A stretch of 15,117 nt of DNA, taken from the NCBI GenBank assembly GCA_036397475.1, contig DASWIV010000143.1, positions 1-15,117 of the forward strand. The letters run 5' to 3'. This document shows, piece by piece, positions 6,273-13,613 of the stretch. The position numbers and the translations under genes were made by a program. How positions within the stretch are numbered: position 1 is the stretch's first letter; each line of letters opens with the position of its first letter. The notes under the pieces were generated by a model. It was given only the letters and a program-made list of their open reading frames with translations, had not been told where the DNA came from and did no database searches. Origin of the DNA: DASWIV01 sp036397475. Its GTDB lineage: Bacteria; JAJVIF01; JAPKYR01.

Positions 6273-8042
6273 ATGTCCGAGCGAAAGATCAAATTCGATT
6301 ATCCAATGCTGACGGTTGTCGGGACAGCCGCCAGGCACTCGCTCACGGATTCAAGGCTGCGGAAAATTGTCGCGATCTCCCCGGATGAGTATCTTTTCCA
6401 GTTTGACAGGGCAAATCAGAAGGCAGATGAAAACCTGTATTTTGAGTGGATTATCTCGGTTAACCCCACCACTTTCCGGATCCTCCCGTGGCAGAATGAC
6501 GTACCCAGGTCCGGACACGATTCGCACTTCGCCGAATTACTGGACCATCATCTTGTCGGAGCAAAGGTTGTGTCGGTGGAATGTCTTGACCTCGAAAGAA
6601 TAATTGAGTTTGCTTTCGAGAAAAAGGATTATTCAGGGAAGTTTAAATCGTACAGGCTGATCGCAGAATTGATGGGGAAATACTCTAATCTGATCCTTGT
6701 TGATGAGGAAGAGAAAATAGTCGAATCTCATAAACCGGTCCATTCGTACCAGAGCCGGATAAGGGAGATTCGTCCGGGTAAAAAGTATATTTATCCTCCA
6801 CGCCAGGACCGTGTCCCGGCGAAAATTCTTGATGAAGATGAGTGGAATGCCTTTCTCGATTCCGCGAATCCTGATGAAAATATAGCGGACAAAATACTTG
6901 AAACATTTTCGGGGATGAGTCCGGGATGGTCCGAAGTTGTATGTGGAGGCGCGGAGATTCCGACGGACGCGATATTTTCCGGGCTGGACCGGGAATCAAG
7001 GGAAAAACTTCATAGATCGTTTAACGATTCGTTTCATAAAGTCGACTCCGGAATTCCGCTCGATGGAAGTCTGCCATCTGATTACATACAGGTTCTGATA
7101 AATGATTTCAACGCTGCGATTGCAAATGAGAAATTCAATCTTTCCTTCAGCAGGATTCATCGTCTGATCGACAAGAGGTACAAGCGGTTGAAATCCATGC
7201 GGTCGGCGCTTGAAAAAGATCTGGAGAAAGCGTCGAATTCCGATAAGTACCGTAAAAAAGCCGATATGATCATCGCGAATATGTACAGGCATACTGCGGG
7301 ATCGAAATCGCTCGAAGTCGACGACTGGGAAAATCCCGGGAATATCATAATGCTTGAAGTGGAACCTGAGATCCCGCTCAATCAGCAGGCGAACAAACTG
7401 TACCAGCGCTACCGGAAACTGAAACGGACAAATGATATCGCGGGTAACCGTCTGAAGGCCGTGAATGCCGAACTTGTGGAACTCGACGATCTGATTGCCC
7501 GCCTGGATGGATCTGGCGACCTCGCCGGACTCAGGGATGTTACAGACGAGTGCATTTACATGGGATTGATCGAGCCCGATGAAGCGGGGTTTTTCGATGC
7601 CGATAAATCCGGAAAGAATAAAAACAGGCAGGCTAAATCGGGAAAAGTGGTCGGTAAGAGATATCGATCAAACGACGGCTTTGTAATAGTTGCGGGCACA
7701 AGCGATAAATCGAATGACGCGCTGAGACGGATGGCGCGTCCGGATGATATGTGGCTGCATGTAAGGGACATACCGGGCAGCCATGTGTATATACTGGCGG
7801 CGAGCAGGGAAATTCCCGATACGACTCTCAGGGAAGCGGCTATGGTAGCGGTTTTTCATTCAAAAGCGAAAGATGGTTCGAATGTTCCGGTCGATTACAC
7901 AAGGGCGAAATATGTAACTCCGATTTCAGGTGCAGGCCTGGGAAAGGTGAACTTCCGGAGGGAGCGAACCATCCGTGTGACCCCCGATGAATCGAGGATA
8001 GAAATGATGAAACTGCTGATGGGAGACGAGCGGGACTCTTAA
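6273..8042 (+). CDS. rqcH: RqcH/NFACT-family ribosome quality control protein
   Basis: This 589-aa protein is a bacterial homologue of Rqc2/NEMF. On obstructed 50S subunits with peptidyl-tRNA, RqcH recruits tRNA-Ala and adds a C-terminal alanine tail that marks the stalled chain for proteolysis. The NFACT-N domain covers about 1-200, with AELMGKYSNLILVD near 131-144. A helix-hairpin-helix region and long coiled coils follow (about 205-410; coils from about 290). The NFACT-R (DUF814) domain is at about 460-575, with DDMWLHVRDIPGSHV (491-505) and VDYTRAKYV (540-548). At the position of the tRNA-contacting Asp-Arg pair of B. subtilis RqcH, this protein reads Glu108-Arg109 (LERIIEFAF), a conservative change. 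ATG 6273 is chosen over an upstream TTG at 6264; the Shine-Dalgarno is weak. Older annotations call such proteins fibronectin-binding. Confidence 0.93.
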   Translation: MSERKIKFDYPMLTVVGTAARHSLTDSRLRKIVAISPDEYLFQFDRANQKADENLYFEWIISVNPTTFRILPWQNDVPRSGHDSHFAELLDHHLVGAKVVSVECLDLERIIEFAFEKKDYSGKFKSYRLIAELMGKYSNLILVDEEEKIVESHKPVHSYQSRIREIRPGKKYIYPPRQDRVPAKILDEDEWNAFLDSANPDENIADKILETFSGMSPGWSEVVCGGAEIPTDAIFSGLDRESREKLHRSFNDSFHKVDSGIPLDGSLPSDYIQVLINDFNAAIANEKFNLSFSRIHRLIDKRYKRLKSMRSALEKDLEKASNSDKYRKKADMIIANMYRHTAGSKSLEVDDWENPGNIIMLEVEPEIPLNQQANKLYQRYRKLKRTNDIAGNRLKAVNAELVELDDLIARLDGSGDLAGLRDVTDECIYMGLIEPDEAGFFDADKSGKNKNRQAKSGKVVGKRYRSNDGFVIVAGTSDKSNDALRRMARPDDMWLHVRDIPGSHVYILAASREIPDTTLREAAMVAVFHSKAKDGSNVPVDYTRAKYVTPISGAGLGKVNFRRERTIRVTPDESRIEMMKLLMGDERDS

Positions 8043-8089
8043 CGTCTGAACTTTAGTCCTGTTATTGACGATAATACGGTTAAATAGCC

Positions 8090-8118
8090 TTGAAAACCGC
8101 ACTAAGTGATGATAAATT
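8090..8118 (+). promoter_or_regulatory. Promoter for the cold-shock gene
   Basis: TTGAAA (8090-8095) and TAAATT (8113-8118) are separated by 17 bp. A start near 8125 would give a leader of about 150 bases, similar to long csp leaders. An inverted repeat (CACTAA 8099-8104, TTAGTG 8118-8123) spans the -10. The 46 bases between rqcH and this promoter show no terminator. Confidence 0.5.
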
Positions 8119-8124
8119 TAGTGT

Positions 8125-8274
8125 GTATCTGAGGAACCGGGACGGATTTAGGGCAATAGCGAATAACAATTCCACCTTAAATCGGCATACCCAATTTCTC
8201 CTCACAACAGCTGTCCGTGAGGTGTAACACCATCGCATGGCCGGCAAAAATACGGGATGTGGAGGTTCCGTCAT
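8125..8274 (+). promoter_or_regulatory. Long structured 5' leader of the cold-shock gene
   Basis: CCTCAC (8200-8205) pairs with GTGAGG (8217-8222) around a loop containing the palindrome ACAGCTGT. GGTG (8221-8224) can instead pair with CACC (8228-8231), so the two hairpins share bases and exclude each other. CTCC (8198-8201) is also complementary to the GGAG of the Shine-Dalgarno (8261-8264). This is the kind of switchable leader known for cspA-type mRNAs, where temperature shifts the fold; here it is an inference from base pairing alone. The leader start is predicted, not observed. Confidence 0.45.
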
Positions 8275-8493
8275 ATGCAAATCGGTAAAGTAAAATGGTT
8301 CGATAAGGAAAAGGGCTACGGATTTATCCAGAGGGATAACGAGTCCGATGTTTTTGTCCACTACTCCGCGATTGATGGGGATGGATTCAGGGTCCTCGTG
8401 GAGAATGAGCAGGTCGAGTTCGACATGATCGAAACGGCAAATGGAATGCAGGCAACCAAGGTGAAACGCCTAGCGCCACCCTCGGCGTACTGA
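8275..8493 (+). CDS. csp: Cold-shock domain protein (CspA family)
   Basis: This 72-aa OB-fold RNA chaperone melts mRNA secondary structure, typically at low temperature or as a constitutive paralogue. RNP1 is KGYGFIQ (13-19) and RNP2 is VFVHY (26-30), both with the expected aromatic residues. The start MQIGKVKWFDKEKGYGF is standard for the family, and the length is a few residues over the usual 65-70 because of a RLAPPSAY tail. ATG 8275 is chosen because GGAGG lies 9 bases upstream (8261-8265); an earlier in-frame ATG at 8257 precedes this site. The gene has its own promoter, a leader of about 150 bases and an intrinsic terminator, so it appears monocistronic. Confidence 0.97.
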   Translation: MQIGKVKWFDKEKGYGFIQRDNESDVFVHYSAIDGDGFRVLVENEQVEFDMIETANGMQATKVKRLAPPSAY

Positions 8494-8522
8494 TTTTCCA
8501 TTTTTTTATTCCGCTTTCCCGC

Positions 8523-8546
8523 AAATCCCTGCAAAGGGATTTTTTT
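8523..8546 (+). terminator. Intrinsic terminator after the cold-shock gene
   Basis: AAATCCCT (8523-8530) pairs perfectly with AGGGATTT (8535-8542) around a GCAA tetraloop of the GNRA type, and the T-run continues to 8546. It begins 30 bases after the csp stop. Confidence 0.93.
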
Positions 8547-8644
8547 GTGACCTGGTGCGAGGGGGAATAGTCTGATGAATAAATGAATTAATATTAGAAT
8601 GTACAGTACTTGCATTAACTCTTTAGTTACTGTAGTATATGTTA

Positions 8645-8650
8645 TATAAT
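8645..8650 (+). promoter_or_regulatory. -10 element upstream of the broken lipoprotein gene
   Basis: A perfect TATAAT lies at 8645-8650 in an AT-rich stretch, with a weak -35 candidate TTTAGT (8622-8627) 17 bp upstream. It would give a leader of about 30 bases with GGAG about 10 bases before the ATG at 8690. An overlapping alternative is TTGCAT (8610-8615) with TAGTAT (8633-8638), also 17 bp apart. The promoter appears intact although the gene is broken. Confidence 0.45.
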
Positions 8651-8689
8651 TTAATGCAGGTTAAATATTTGGGCTGTGGAGATTAATAC

Positions 8690-9571
8690 ATGAAAGCTAT
8701 TGGGGTCACGGCTGCTTTTTTGCTGGCAGGGATATTGATTGGATGTTCATCCAACCCGGTAACACTTAGCGCAGACAATAAATATTCAATAGCATCCGAT
8801 AATTCCAATAGCGCGCAGAATCATCAGTTGCTCGGATTTTACGAGTTTATAATCGATGGCGAATCCGCCTAAGGGGAGATGACCCCACTCAGGAATTCCG
8901 ACCTTCACCTGAACATAACTGGTGTGTTGAATTCGACTATGGGAGTGACAGTCGCCGCTGTACCCGGCCAGGCTGATCCCCAGAATGGCCTGTTTGTTTT
9001 TGACATTACTCTCAAGCATCCTTGTTCATCAATGCCAGGTTTATCGGGCTTCGATGTCAATGGCATATTAATTACTCCAGGATCAGTGAATCTTGGACCA
9101 TAAATTTTCTCGGATCTGGACGAAACCCGCCTGTTGAATGCGGATGGGACAGAGGCATATATCACTCTCTTGAGTGGATGGTTGGAGATCCTTACAAGTG
9201 AGCAGATAGTTGATGGATTTGCATCTGTTTCATTCGATAGTTTGGAATTTCCGTCATCCGACTTAAATATAAAAGTGGAGACCTTAACTCCCGGTGAGCT
9301 GACTGATTATCTGCTGGAAGTTAACGGCGAGCCTGTTAACGTCATTCCGACTGGCATGACAGATATCACTCAAAGCCACCTGTTTAATCTGCCGGACATA
9401 GTTCATCTTAATGGTAATTACTGCTATTCCATTGGAAAAAATGGGATGTGGGTTTGCGACGTATCTGATATTAACAATCCACTGGTGGTAGGTGAAGCGC
9501 TGTTCGACTTTGAAATTACCAACAATTTATCTGCCGGATTCAGTGGAACATACGGGTACGTTTGGAAATAG
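8690..9571 (+). pseudogene. Broken lipoprotein gene with LVIVD-type repeat, two internal TAA stops
   Basis: One reading frame runs from ATG 8690 to TAG 9569-9571 with no frameshift, interrupted by TAA at 8870-8872 and 9101-9103. Piece 1 (60 aa) has a lipoprotein signal with lipobox IGCSS and ends in LLGFYEFIIDGESA. Piece 2 continues directly after the stop (GEM..PLRNSDLHLNITG, LFVFDITLKHP, FDVNGILITPG). Piece 3 (FSDLDETRLLNADG onward) ends with DIVHLNGNYCYSIGKNGMWVCDVSDINNP, an LVIVD-type beta-propeller repeat, and stops within what looks like the next repeat. The layout fits an outer-surface or secreted lipoprotein with an N-terminal beta-sandwich and a propeller. It is probably truncated at the C-terminus as well. 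Other genes here use TAA as a normal stop, so general recoding is unlikely. Sequencing error at either stop is possible. Confidence 0.75.
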
Positions 9572-9578
9572 GTTATAT

Positions 9579-9600
9579 CACCTGAGCGAACGAGCAGGTG
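9579..9600 (+). other. Hairpin after the broken lipoprotein gene
   Basis: CACCTG (9579-9584) pairs with CAGGTG (9595-9600). Inside the 10-base interval, CG and CG can form two more pairs around AA. There is no following T-run, so this is not a typical intrinsic terminator. The rest of 9601-9702 shows nothing else clear beyond a GATAAT at 9691-9696. Confidence 0.5.
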
Positions 9601-9702
9601 TTCGGGAGTACCAACTGTATTAACCCGATCGTAATAAGTTCACCTTACCTTCCCCTTAATCGAAATTAATATTGAGTCTCCGCGCGTGGGGATAATTTGA
9701 GC

Positions 9703-10485
9703 ATGCCCGACATCTTTTCAATACTGGAGCTTTATTTCATCGGATTCCTGGTGGTTCTTGTGCGCATGTCCGCGTTTTTCATCACCGCACCGGTATTTGG
9801 CGGGACAGGAGTTCCCACAGCCGGAAAGATAGGCCTTGCCTCGATCATAAGCATGATGCTCAATGTTACCCATGGACCGCTTCCGATCGATACCCCGTCG
9901 AGTGTACTTGCGCTTCTCGTTCTTGTTGCCGCGGAAGTCGCGTTCGGTCTGACTCTTGGCTACGCTGTCAGCCTTGTTTTTGCGGGCGTTCAGCTTGGCG
10001 GAATGCTGATGGGCTACCAGATGGGCTTTGCTGTGGCTAATGTCCTGGATCCCGTCTCCAATAACCAGGTATCCATAATCGGACAATTCCTATTTTTATT
10101 CGCCCTGCTTTATTTCCTGGCTATGGACGCGCACCACGTGTTAATTAAAGGACTTTCGGACAGCCTGATACTCGCGCCTCCGGGATCTTTTTCTGTTGAC
10201 CAGGAATCGGTTTCGTGGATGGTTGGAATATTCACTCAGATGTTCTGGCTTGGCTTGAAGATCTCGATGCCTGTAGTCGGGGCAATTTTCCTTGTGGATG
10301 TGGCGTTAGGAATTGTCGCGAAAACTGTCCCGCAGATGAATGTTTTTATAGTTGGACTGCCTCTAAAAAGCCTTCTTGGCATGCTCATACTGGCGCTTGC
10401 CTATCCGTTCTTCGCACTGGTGATGCGACTCGATTTCCAGGCAGTGATGGACGGATTCTACGGAATGATGGGCTGGCTTTCTTGA
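9703..10485 (+). CDS. fliR: Flagellar/type III export apparatus protein FliR
   Basis: This 260-aa polytopic membrane protein is FliR, part of the FliPQR export gate that passes flagellar or type III substrates across the inner membrane. Family signatures are strong: VLVRMSAFFITAPVFGG near the N-terminus, GMLMGYQMGFAVANVLDP in the middle, and ISMPVVGAIFLVDVALGIV followed by QMNVFIVGLPLKSLLG towards the end. Length is normal and about six hydrophobic segments are present. ATG 9703 is preferred over an in-frame TTG at 9697; the upstream purines (GTGGGGAT) are a weak Shine-Dalgarno and a GATAAT lies 6 bases before the ATG. In most genomes fliR sits next to fliQ and flhB. Here it stands between a broken lipoprotein gene and a protease, so either the export genes are scattered in this genome or this is a relocated or relict copy. 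Confidence 0.95.
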   Translation: MPDIFSILELYFIGFLVVLVRMSAFFITAPVFGGTGVPTAGKIGLASIISMMLNVTHGPLPIDTPSSVLALLVLVAAEVAFGLTLGYAVSLVFAGVQLGGMLMGYQMGFAVANVLDPVSNNQVSIIGQFLFLFALLYFLAMDAHHVLIKGLSDSLILAPPGSFSVDQESVSWMVGIFTQMFWLGLKISMPVVGAIFLVDVALGIVAKTVPQMNVFIVGLPLKSLLGMLILALAYPFFALVMRLDFQAVMDGFYGMMGWLS

Positions 10486-10509
10486 TTAATAATGTTTATG
10501 TAGTATTAT
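10482..10509 (+). promoter_or_regulatory. Promoter for the subtilisin-like lipoprotein gene
   Basis: TTGATT (10482-10487) overlaps the fliR stop codon and is followed after 16 bp by TATTAT (10504-10509). This would give a leader of about 40 bases containing GAGG (10545-10548) seven bases before the TTG start. Confidence 0.45.
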
Positions 10510-10555
10510 TTAATGCTGGTAACAAATTTAACGAATTATTCATCCGAGGCCTGCG

Positions 10556-12901
10556 TTGAACAAAATAATCTGTACCCAAAATTCCATCACATACCTCCGG
10601 ATTTTGATGGCCGCATTAATCGTATTGCTTGCCGGATGCTCATCCGGAGGAGGATCGGTCGCTCCCGATGTCACTGGTGACAGTAATCCCCTGAATACTG
10701 TCAATGCGGCAACCGACCCCATCTCCGATGAAAATGCAGGGATAGATTCGTCGGATTACGACAACGGCGACGGAGAGTGGGCACCGGGTGAAATACTCAT
10801 TTCCCTCAATGAAAAAATCTCCGGCGACGAGGGCAGGGCATTCCTGGAGGCTGAAAACCTGACGCTGATCAAGGTCCTCGACATGCCGTGGGATACGGTA
10901 TACAAGGTCCGGACAGGGAAAAATGAAAATGTCCTCGACACCATTTACCGACTGAAAAATATTCCCGAAGTCCGCTACGCCGAGCCAAATTACAAAATGG
11001 AATTTGACGGCGCCCCGTATGTCCCGAACGATCCCATGTGGGAAAGAAACGATGCTGGTGACGATCCTAGGGACAGCGTATACGACCAGTGGGGGCCAGC
11101 GAAATCTGGTGCCGCTATTGTCTGGGATGAAACCAAGGGCGATCCTGATATTGTTGTCGCGGTTCTGGACACGGGAATTAACTATACCCACGAAGACCTC
11201 GCCAACCAGGTCTGGGTCAACGAAGATGAGGATCCGAACAATGGCATCGACGACGATAACAACGGATGGATAGACGACTGGCGCGGGTGGGATTTCGACG
11301 AAGGCAACAACGACCCGTTCGATACAGGATGGTTCGCGTCATTTCATGGATCAGCGTGTTCGGGGGTTGTTGCCGCCGAGCAGGACAATGAAAGAGGATT
11401 AAGCGGTGTCGCGCCGGGAGTCAAGGTAATGATGGTCAAGCTGTATCTCGCGTGGGACCAGCAGCTTTTCATCGACAGCGCGATCGCGGCACTTGGTTAT
11501 GTTTATGCCAATCAGCCGGATATCGTATCAATGTCATTTGGCACGGGATCATTTTCGCAGGGACTCAAGGATGCGTGCGACGCAGCCTACGACAGCGGCC
11601 ATGGTGTGCTTCTATTGGCATCTGCGGGTAACAGTAATAACACGCAGAATCATTATCCGTCGGGCTACGACGCGTGCATGACCATCGCAGCCTGCGTGGC
11701 ATTTTCGAGCGGGAATTCACGAGTCCCGGAGCAGAGAGTTTCACCTGCGATAGGATATTCATGGGGATCGACGTATGGCGACAATGTAGAGATCTCAGGC
11801 TGGGGAGACAAATACACCACCACCTATGGCGAGCATTACGATTCGTACTGGGACGGTTCTGGCGATTTCTTCTTTGGCGGGACGTCGTGCGCATGCCCGT
11901 TCACCGCTGGAAATATGGCGCTCCTGAAATCTTACTATCCCACAATGAGCGCAGAATGGCTGAGATTGAGGCTCAAGAATACCGCCGATGACATAATGGC
12001 AGTCGGCTGGGACAACCAGTCGGGATTTGGAAGGGTCAATATAATCAGGGCGATCTACGGATCTGAAAGGTACGAGGATCTGGAAGATGGCAATGGATTT
12101 GTGCCGGTCGATATGCCCGAGAGTATGTACAACGACACACTTCATGATGTCCCCGGCAGTTCATTTTTAGATACTGAAGATTATTACTCGATAACCGCAA
12201 CAGAAAATGGTCCGCTGGAGATCCTACTTTACATCACCAACTGGGGTGAAGATCTCGATATGGCTGTTTATTCGGATGCCGGGATGACGGATATGATAGC
12301 GGAAGCCGCGACAGATAATGATCCGTTTTCAAATACCGAATTCATAACAATCGGCGCGAGAAAAAATCAGACATATTATTTGAAAGTGTATACAAGAAAT
12401 GAGGGGGACTCGTCGCTTTACGATCTTTCGTTCAGAAACGGGCGTGAGATAGATGCGACAGGGACGTCGATCGATCCCGGAGATATTATCAACGGCGGGA
12501 CAGATATACCGTTGATCAAACTGACATTCAATGTTTTCAATCAGTCGATTGTGGACCAGATAAATGTCAGTGCTTTCGGATCAATTGATAATAGTTATAT
12601 CGATTCAGTATCGGTGTGGGAGGATACCGATGGGAGCGAGGATTTTTCCGCTGGCGATACGGTGGTGATGTCGAAACTGTTCGGAGATTTCAACAGACTG
12701 AAATTAACTGGATTGAATGTTGAAGTTATTAATCCTGACACGAAGACGATTTTTATCACGGCGAATGTCTCGAAACCGCCGTCGGCAGAGACATTTGGAT
12801 TGTCAGTGGAGACATATAAGGATGTAATTACGGAGCTGGGATTTTCGCCGACGTATGAGAGTTTCCCGATCAGGTCGGGACCGTGGCAGGTAGGGGAATA
12901 A
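10556..12901 (+). CDS. Subtilisin-like (S8) serine protease lipoprotein
   Basis: This 781-aa extracytoplasmic protease has residues 1-28 as a lipoprotein signal with lipobox LAGC (Cys28), then a low-complexity linker (29-72). Residues 75-150 form an inhibitor-type propeptide (GEILISLNEK to VRYAEPNYKMEF). The S8 catalytic domain spans about 175-502, with Asp205 (VAVLDTGIN), His264 (FHGSACSG), oxyanion Asn359 (ASAGNSN) and Ser444 (GGTSCACPF) all present. An Asp/Asn-rich insert (about 222-258) probably binds calcium. Residues 510-628 resemble a pre-peptidase C-terminal (PPC) beta-sandwich. Residues 635-781 are a second beta-rich domain I do not recognise. The TTG start is chosen because GAGG lies 7 bases upstream and the first ATG downstream would remove the charged part of the signal peptide. 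It is probably anchored to the outer membrane or cell surface and degrades external protein. Confidence 0.93.
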   Translation: MNKIICTQNSITYLRILMAALIVLLAGCSSGGGSVAPDVTGDSNPLNTVNAATDPISDENAGIDSSDYDNGDGEWAPGEILISLNEKISGDEGRAFLEAENLTLIKVLDMPWDTVYKVRTGKNENVLDTIYRLKNIPEVRYAEPNYKMEFDGAPYVPNDPMWERNDAGDDPRDSVYDQWGPAKSGAAIVWDETKGDPDIVVAVLDTGINYTHEDLANQVWVNEDEDPNNGIDDDNNGWIDDWRGWDFDEGNNDPFDTGWFASFHGSACSGVVAAEQDNERGLSGVAPGVKVMMVKLYLAWDQQLFIDSAIAALGYVYANQPDIVSMSFGTGSFSQGLKDACDAAYDSGHGVLLLASAGNSNNTQNHYPSGYDACMTIAACVAFSSGNSRVPEQRVSPAIGYSWGSTYGDNVEISGWGDKYTTTYGEHYDSYWDGSGDFFFGGTSCACPFTAGNMALLKSYYPTMSAEWLRLRLKNTADDIMAVGWDNQSGFGRVNIIRAIYGSERYEDLEDGNGFVPVDMPESMYNDTLHDVPGSSFLDTEDYYSITATENGPLEILLYITNWGEDLDMAVYSDAGMTDMIAEAATDNDPFSNTEFITIGARKNQTYYLKVYTRNEGDSSLYDLSFRNGREIDATGTSIDPGDIINGGTDIPLIKLTFNVFNQSIVDQINVSAFGSIDNSYIDSVSVWEDTDGSEDFSAGDTVVMSKLFGDFNRLKLTGLNVEVINPDTKTIFITANVSKPPSAETFGLSVETYKDVITELGFSPTYESFPIRSGPWQVGE

Positions 12902-12915
12902 TCCATATTTCAGAA

Positions 12916-12935
12916 GACCATGCGTCAGCATGGTC
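12916..12935. other. CCATGC hairpin after the protease gene
   Basis: GACCATGC (12916-12923) pairs perfectly with GCATGGTC (12928-12935) around GTCA. It begins 15 bases after the protease stop. No T-run follows on either strand, so termination would be non-canonical. A related sequence at 13551-13570 matches it at 15 of 20 positions in the same orientation. Confidence 0.75.
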
Positions 12936-12961
12936 AAAAGTTCAAGCATTTCTGTCGAATG

Positions 12962-13498
12962 TTAAAAATATGCATTTTGTGTTGTTTCGTCTAGTTCTAC
13001 TCCTCTATCCATTAATTTTCTAAGATTTTCAATGGAATCCTCTGACAAGGGATTCAAAAACATGGTCAATAAATCCCCTGCACCGAAACCCGTATTATCC
13101 ATCAGTGGGCTGATGTCTAAAATATTATTATTATCTAAATACAAAATTTCTAAATGATGGAGATCGCTGATTGCGCTGATATCTGTAAGGTTATTGCGAG
13201 ACAAGAATAATTCACGCAGTTTTATAAGATCTCTTAATGCCGAAATGTTACTCACTTGATTATGGTATAAATTCAGCCGTTCCAGATTAGTAAGTGATTT
13301 TAGTGGAGTGAGGTCAATTATCTCATTATCGGATAGGTCTAGGTCGCGATGATTTACACAATATTCCAATCCTGCTACGAATTTAATATCCCATTGACTT
13401 AATTCCAATTTTTCTATATCTGCAAGGTCTTCTGGTGTAATGGGGCCACTAGTTATTTGCAGGTCAGTTCTGAATTGATTGACAGGTGAGATTACATT
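12962..13498 (-). pseudogene. Leucine-rich-repeat protein fragment lacking its start
   Basis: The strand encodes internalin-like leucine-rich repeats of about 22 residues (LDLSDNEIIDLTPLKSLTNL, LNLYHNQVSNISALRDLIKL, LFLSRNNLTDISAISDLHHL and LYLDNNNILDISPLM), then a typical end cap (GDLLTMFLNPLSEDSIENL). A TTG at 13408 allows a 148-aa protein. However, recognisable cap sequence continues 30 codons further upstream in the same frame (FRTDLQITSGPITPEDLADIEKLELSQ), up to a TAG at 13499-13501, with no ATG, GTG or TTG in that stretch. The true N-terminus and secretion signal are therefore missing, and I call it a 5'-truncated remnant. GC is about 35% across 12961-13380 against roughly half for neighbours, suggesting foreign origin. 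Related hairpins lie on both sides. A functional short cytoplasmic form from TTG 13408 cannot be excluded. Confidence 0.7.
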
Positions 13499-13550
13499 CT
13501 AAGAGAGAGATATATAATAACGCAAGATCTTATCCCGAATCTGAGCCATT

Positions 13551-13570
13551 GACCAGGCTTACGCATGGGC
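13551..13570. repeat. Imperfect CCAGGC/GCATGG hairpin, related to the one at 12916
   Basis: CCAGGC (13553-13558) pairs with GCATGG (13563-13568) around TTAC with one G-A mismatch. The 20-base segment matches 12916-12935 at 15 positions, in the same orientation. It lies between the low-GC LRR fragment and the helicase promoter. The remaining bases 13499-13550 are AT-rich with an AAGATCTT palindrome and nothing else I can name. Confidence 0.5.
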
Positions 13571-13599
13571 TTCTGTATCTCCCTTGTCCAGCCATGGTG

Positions 13600-13605
13600 T
13601 ATAAT
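13600..13605 (+). promoter_or_regulatory. -10 element of the helicase gene, predicting a leaderless mRNA
   Basis: A perfect TATAAT is followed by 8 bases (CCCCACAC) and then the helicase ATG. There is no Shine-Dalgarno in the interval and no convincing -35 at 16-18 bp. The predicted transcription start is at or next to the start codon. Confidence 0.5.
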
Positions 13606-13613
13606 CCCCACAC

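Noticed and set aside
8257..8274. Upstream ATG start of the cold-shock gene
   Set aside because: GGAGG lies between this ATG and the ATG at 8275, and the family begins at MQxGxVKWF, so 8275 is the start.
8870..9103. Genome-wide reassignment of TAA as a sense codon
   Set aside because: The HIT, 142-aa, rqcH, protease and LRR genes end at TAA in sensible places, so TAA functions as a stop here.
9579..9600. Intrinsic terminator after the broken lipoprotein gene
   Set aside because: The stem is only six base pairs and no T-run follows, so I list it as a hairpin only.
10640..11191. 183-aa open frame on the minus strand inside the protease gene
   Set aside because: It overlaps the S8 protease, whose propeptide and catalytic Asp motif are unmistakable. 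The minus-strand protein has no recognisable features and is a shadow of a codon-biased gene.
9703..12901. FliR and the protease as a dedicated secretion system
   Set aside because: The protease has a Sec-type lipoprotein signal and its own promoter; nothing links it to flagellar-type export beyond adjacency.
12916..13570. Insertion sequence carrying the LRR gene
   Set aside because: There is no transposase, the flanking hairpins are direct and imperfect copies rather than terminal inverted repeats, and no target duplication is evident.
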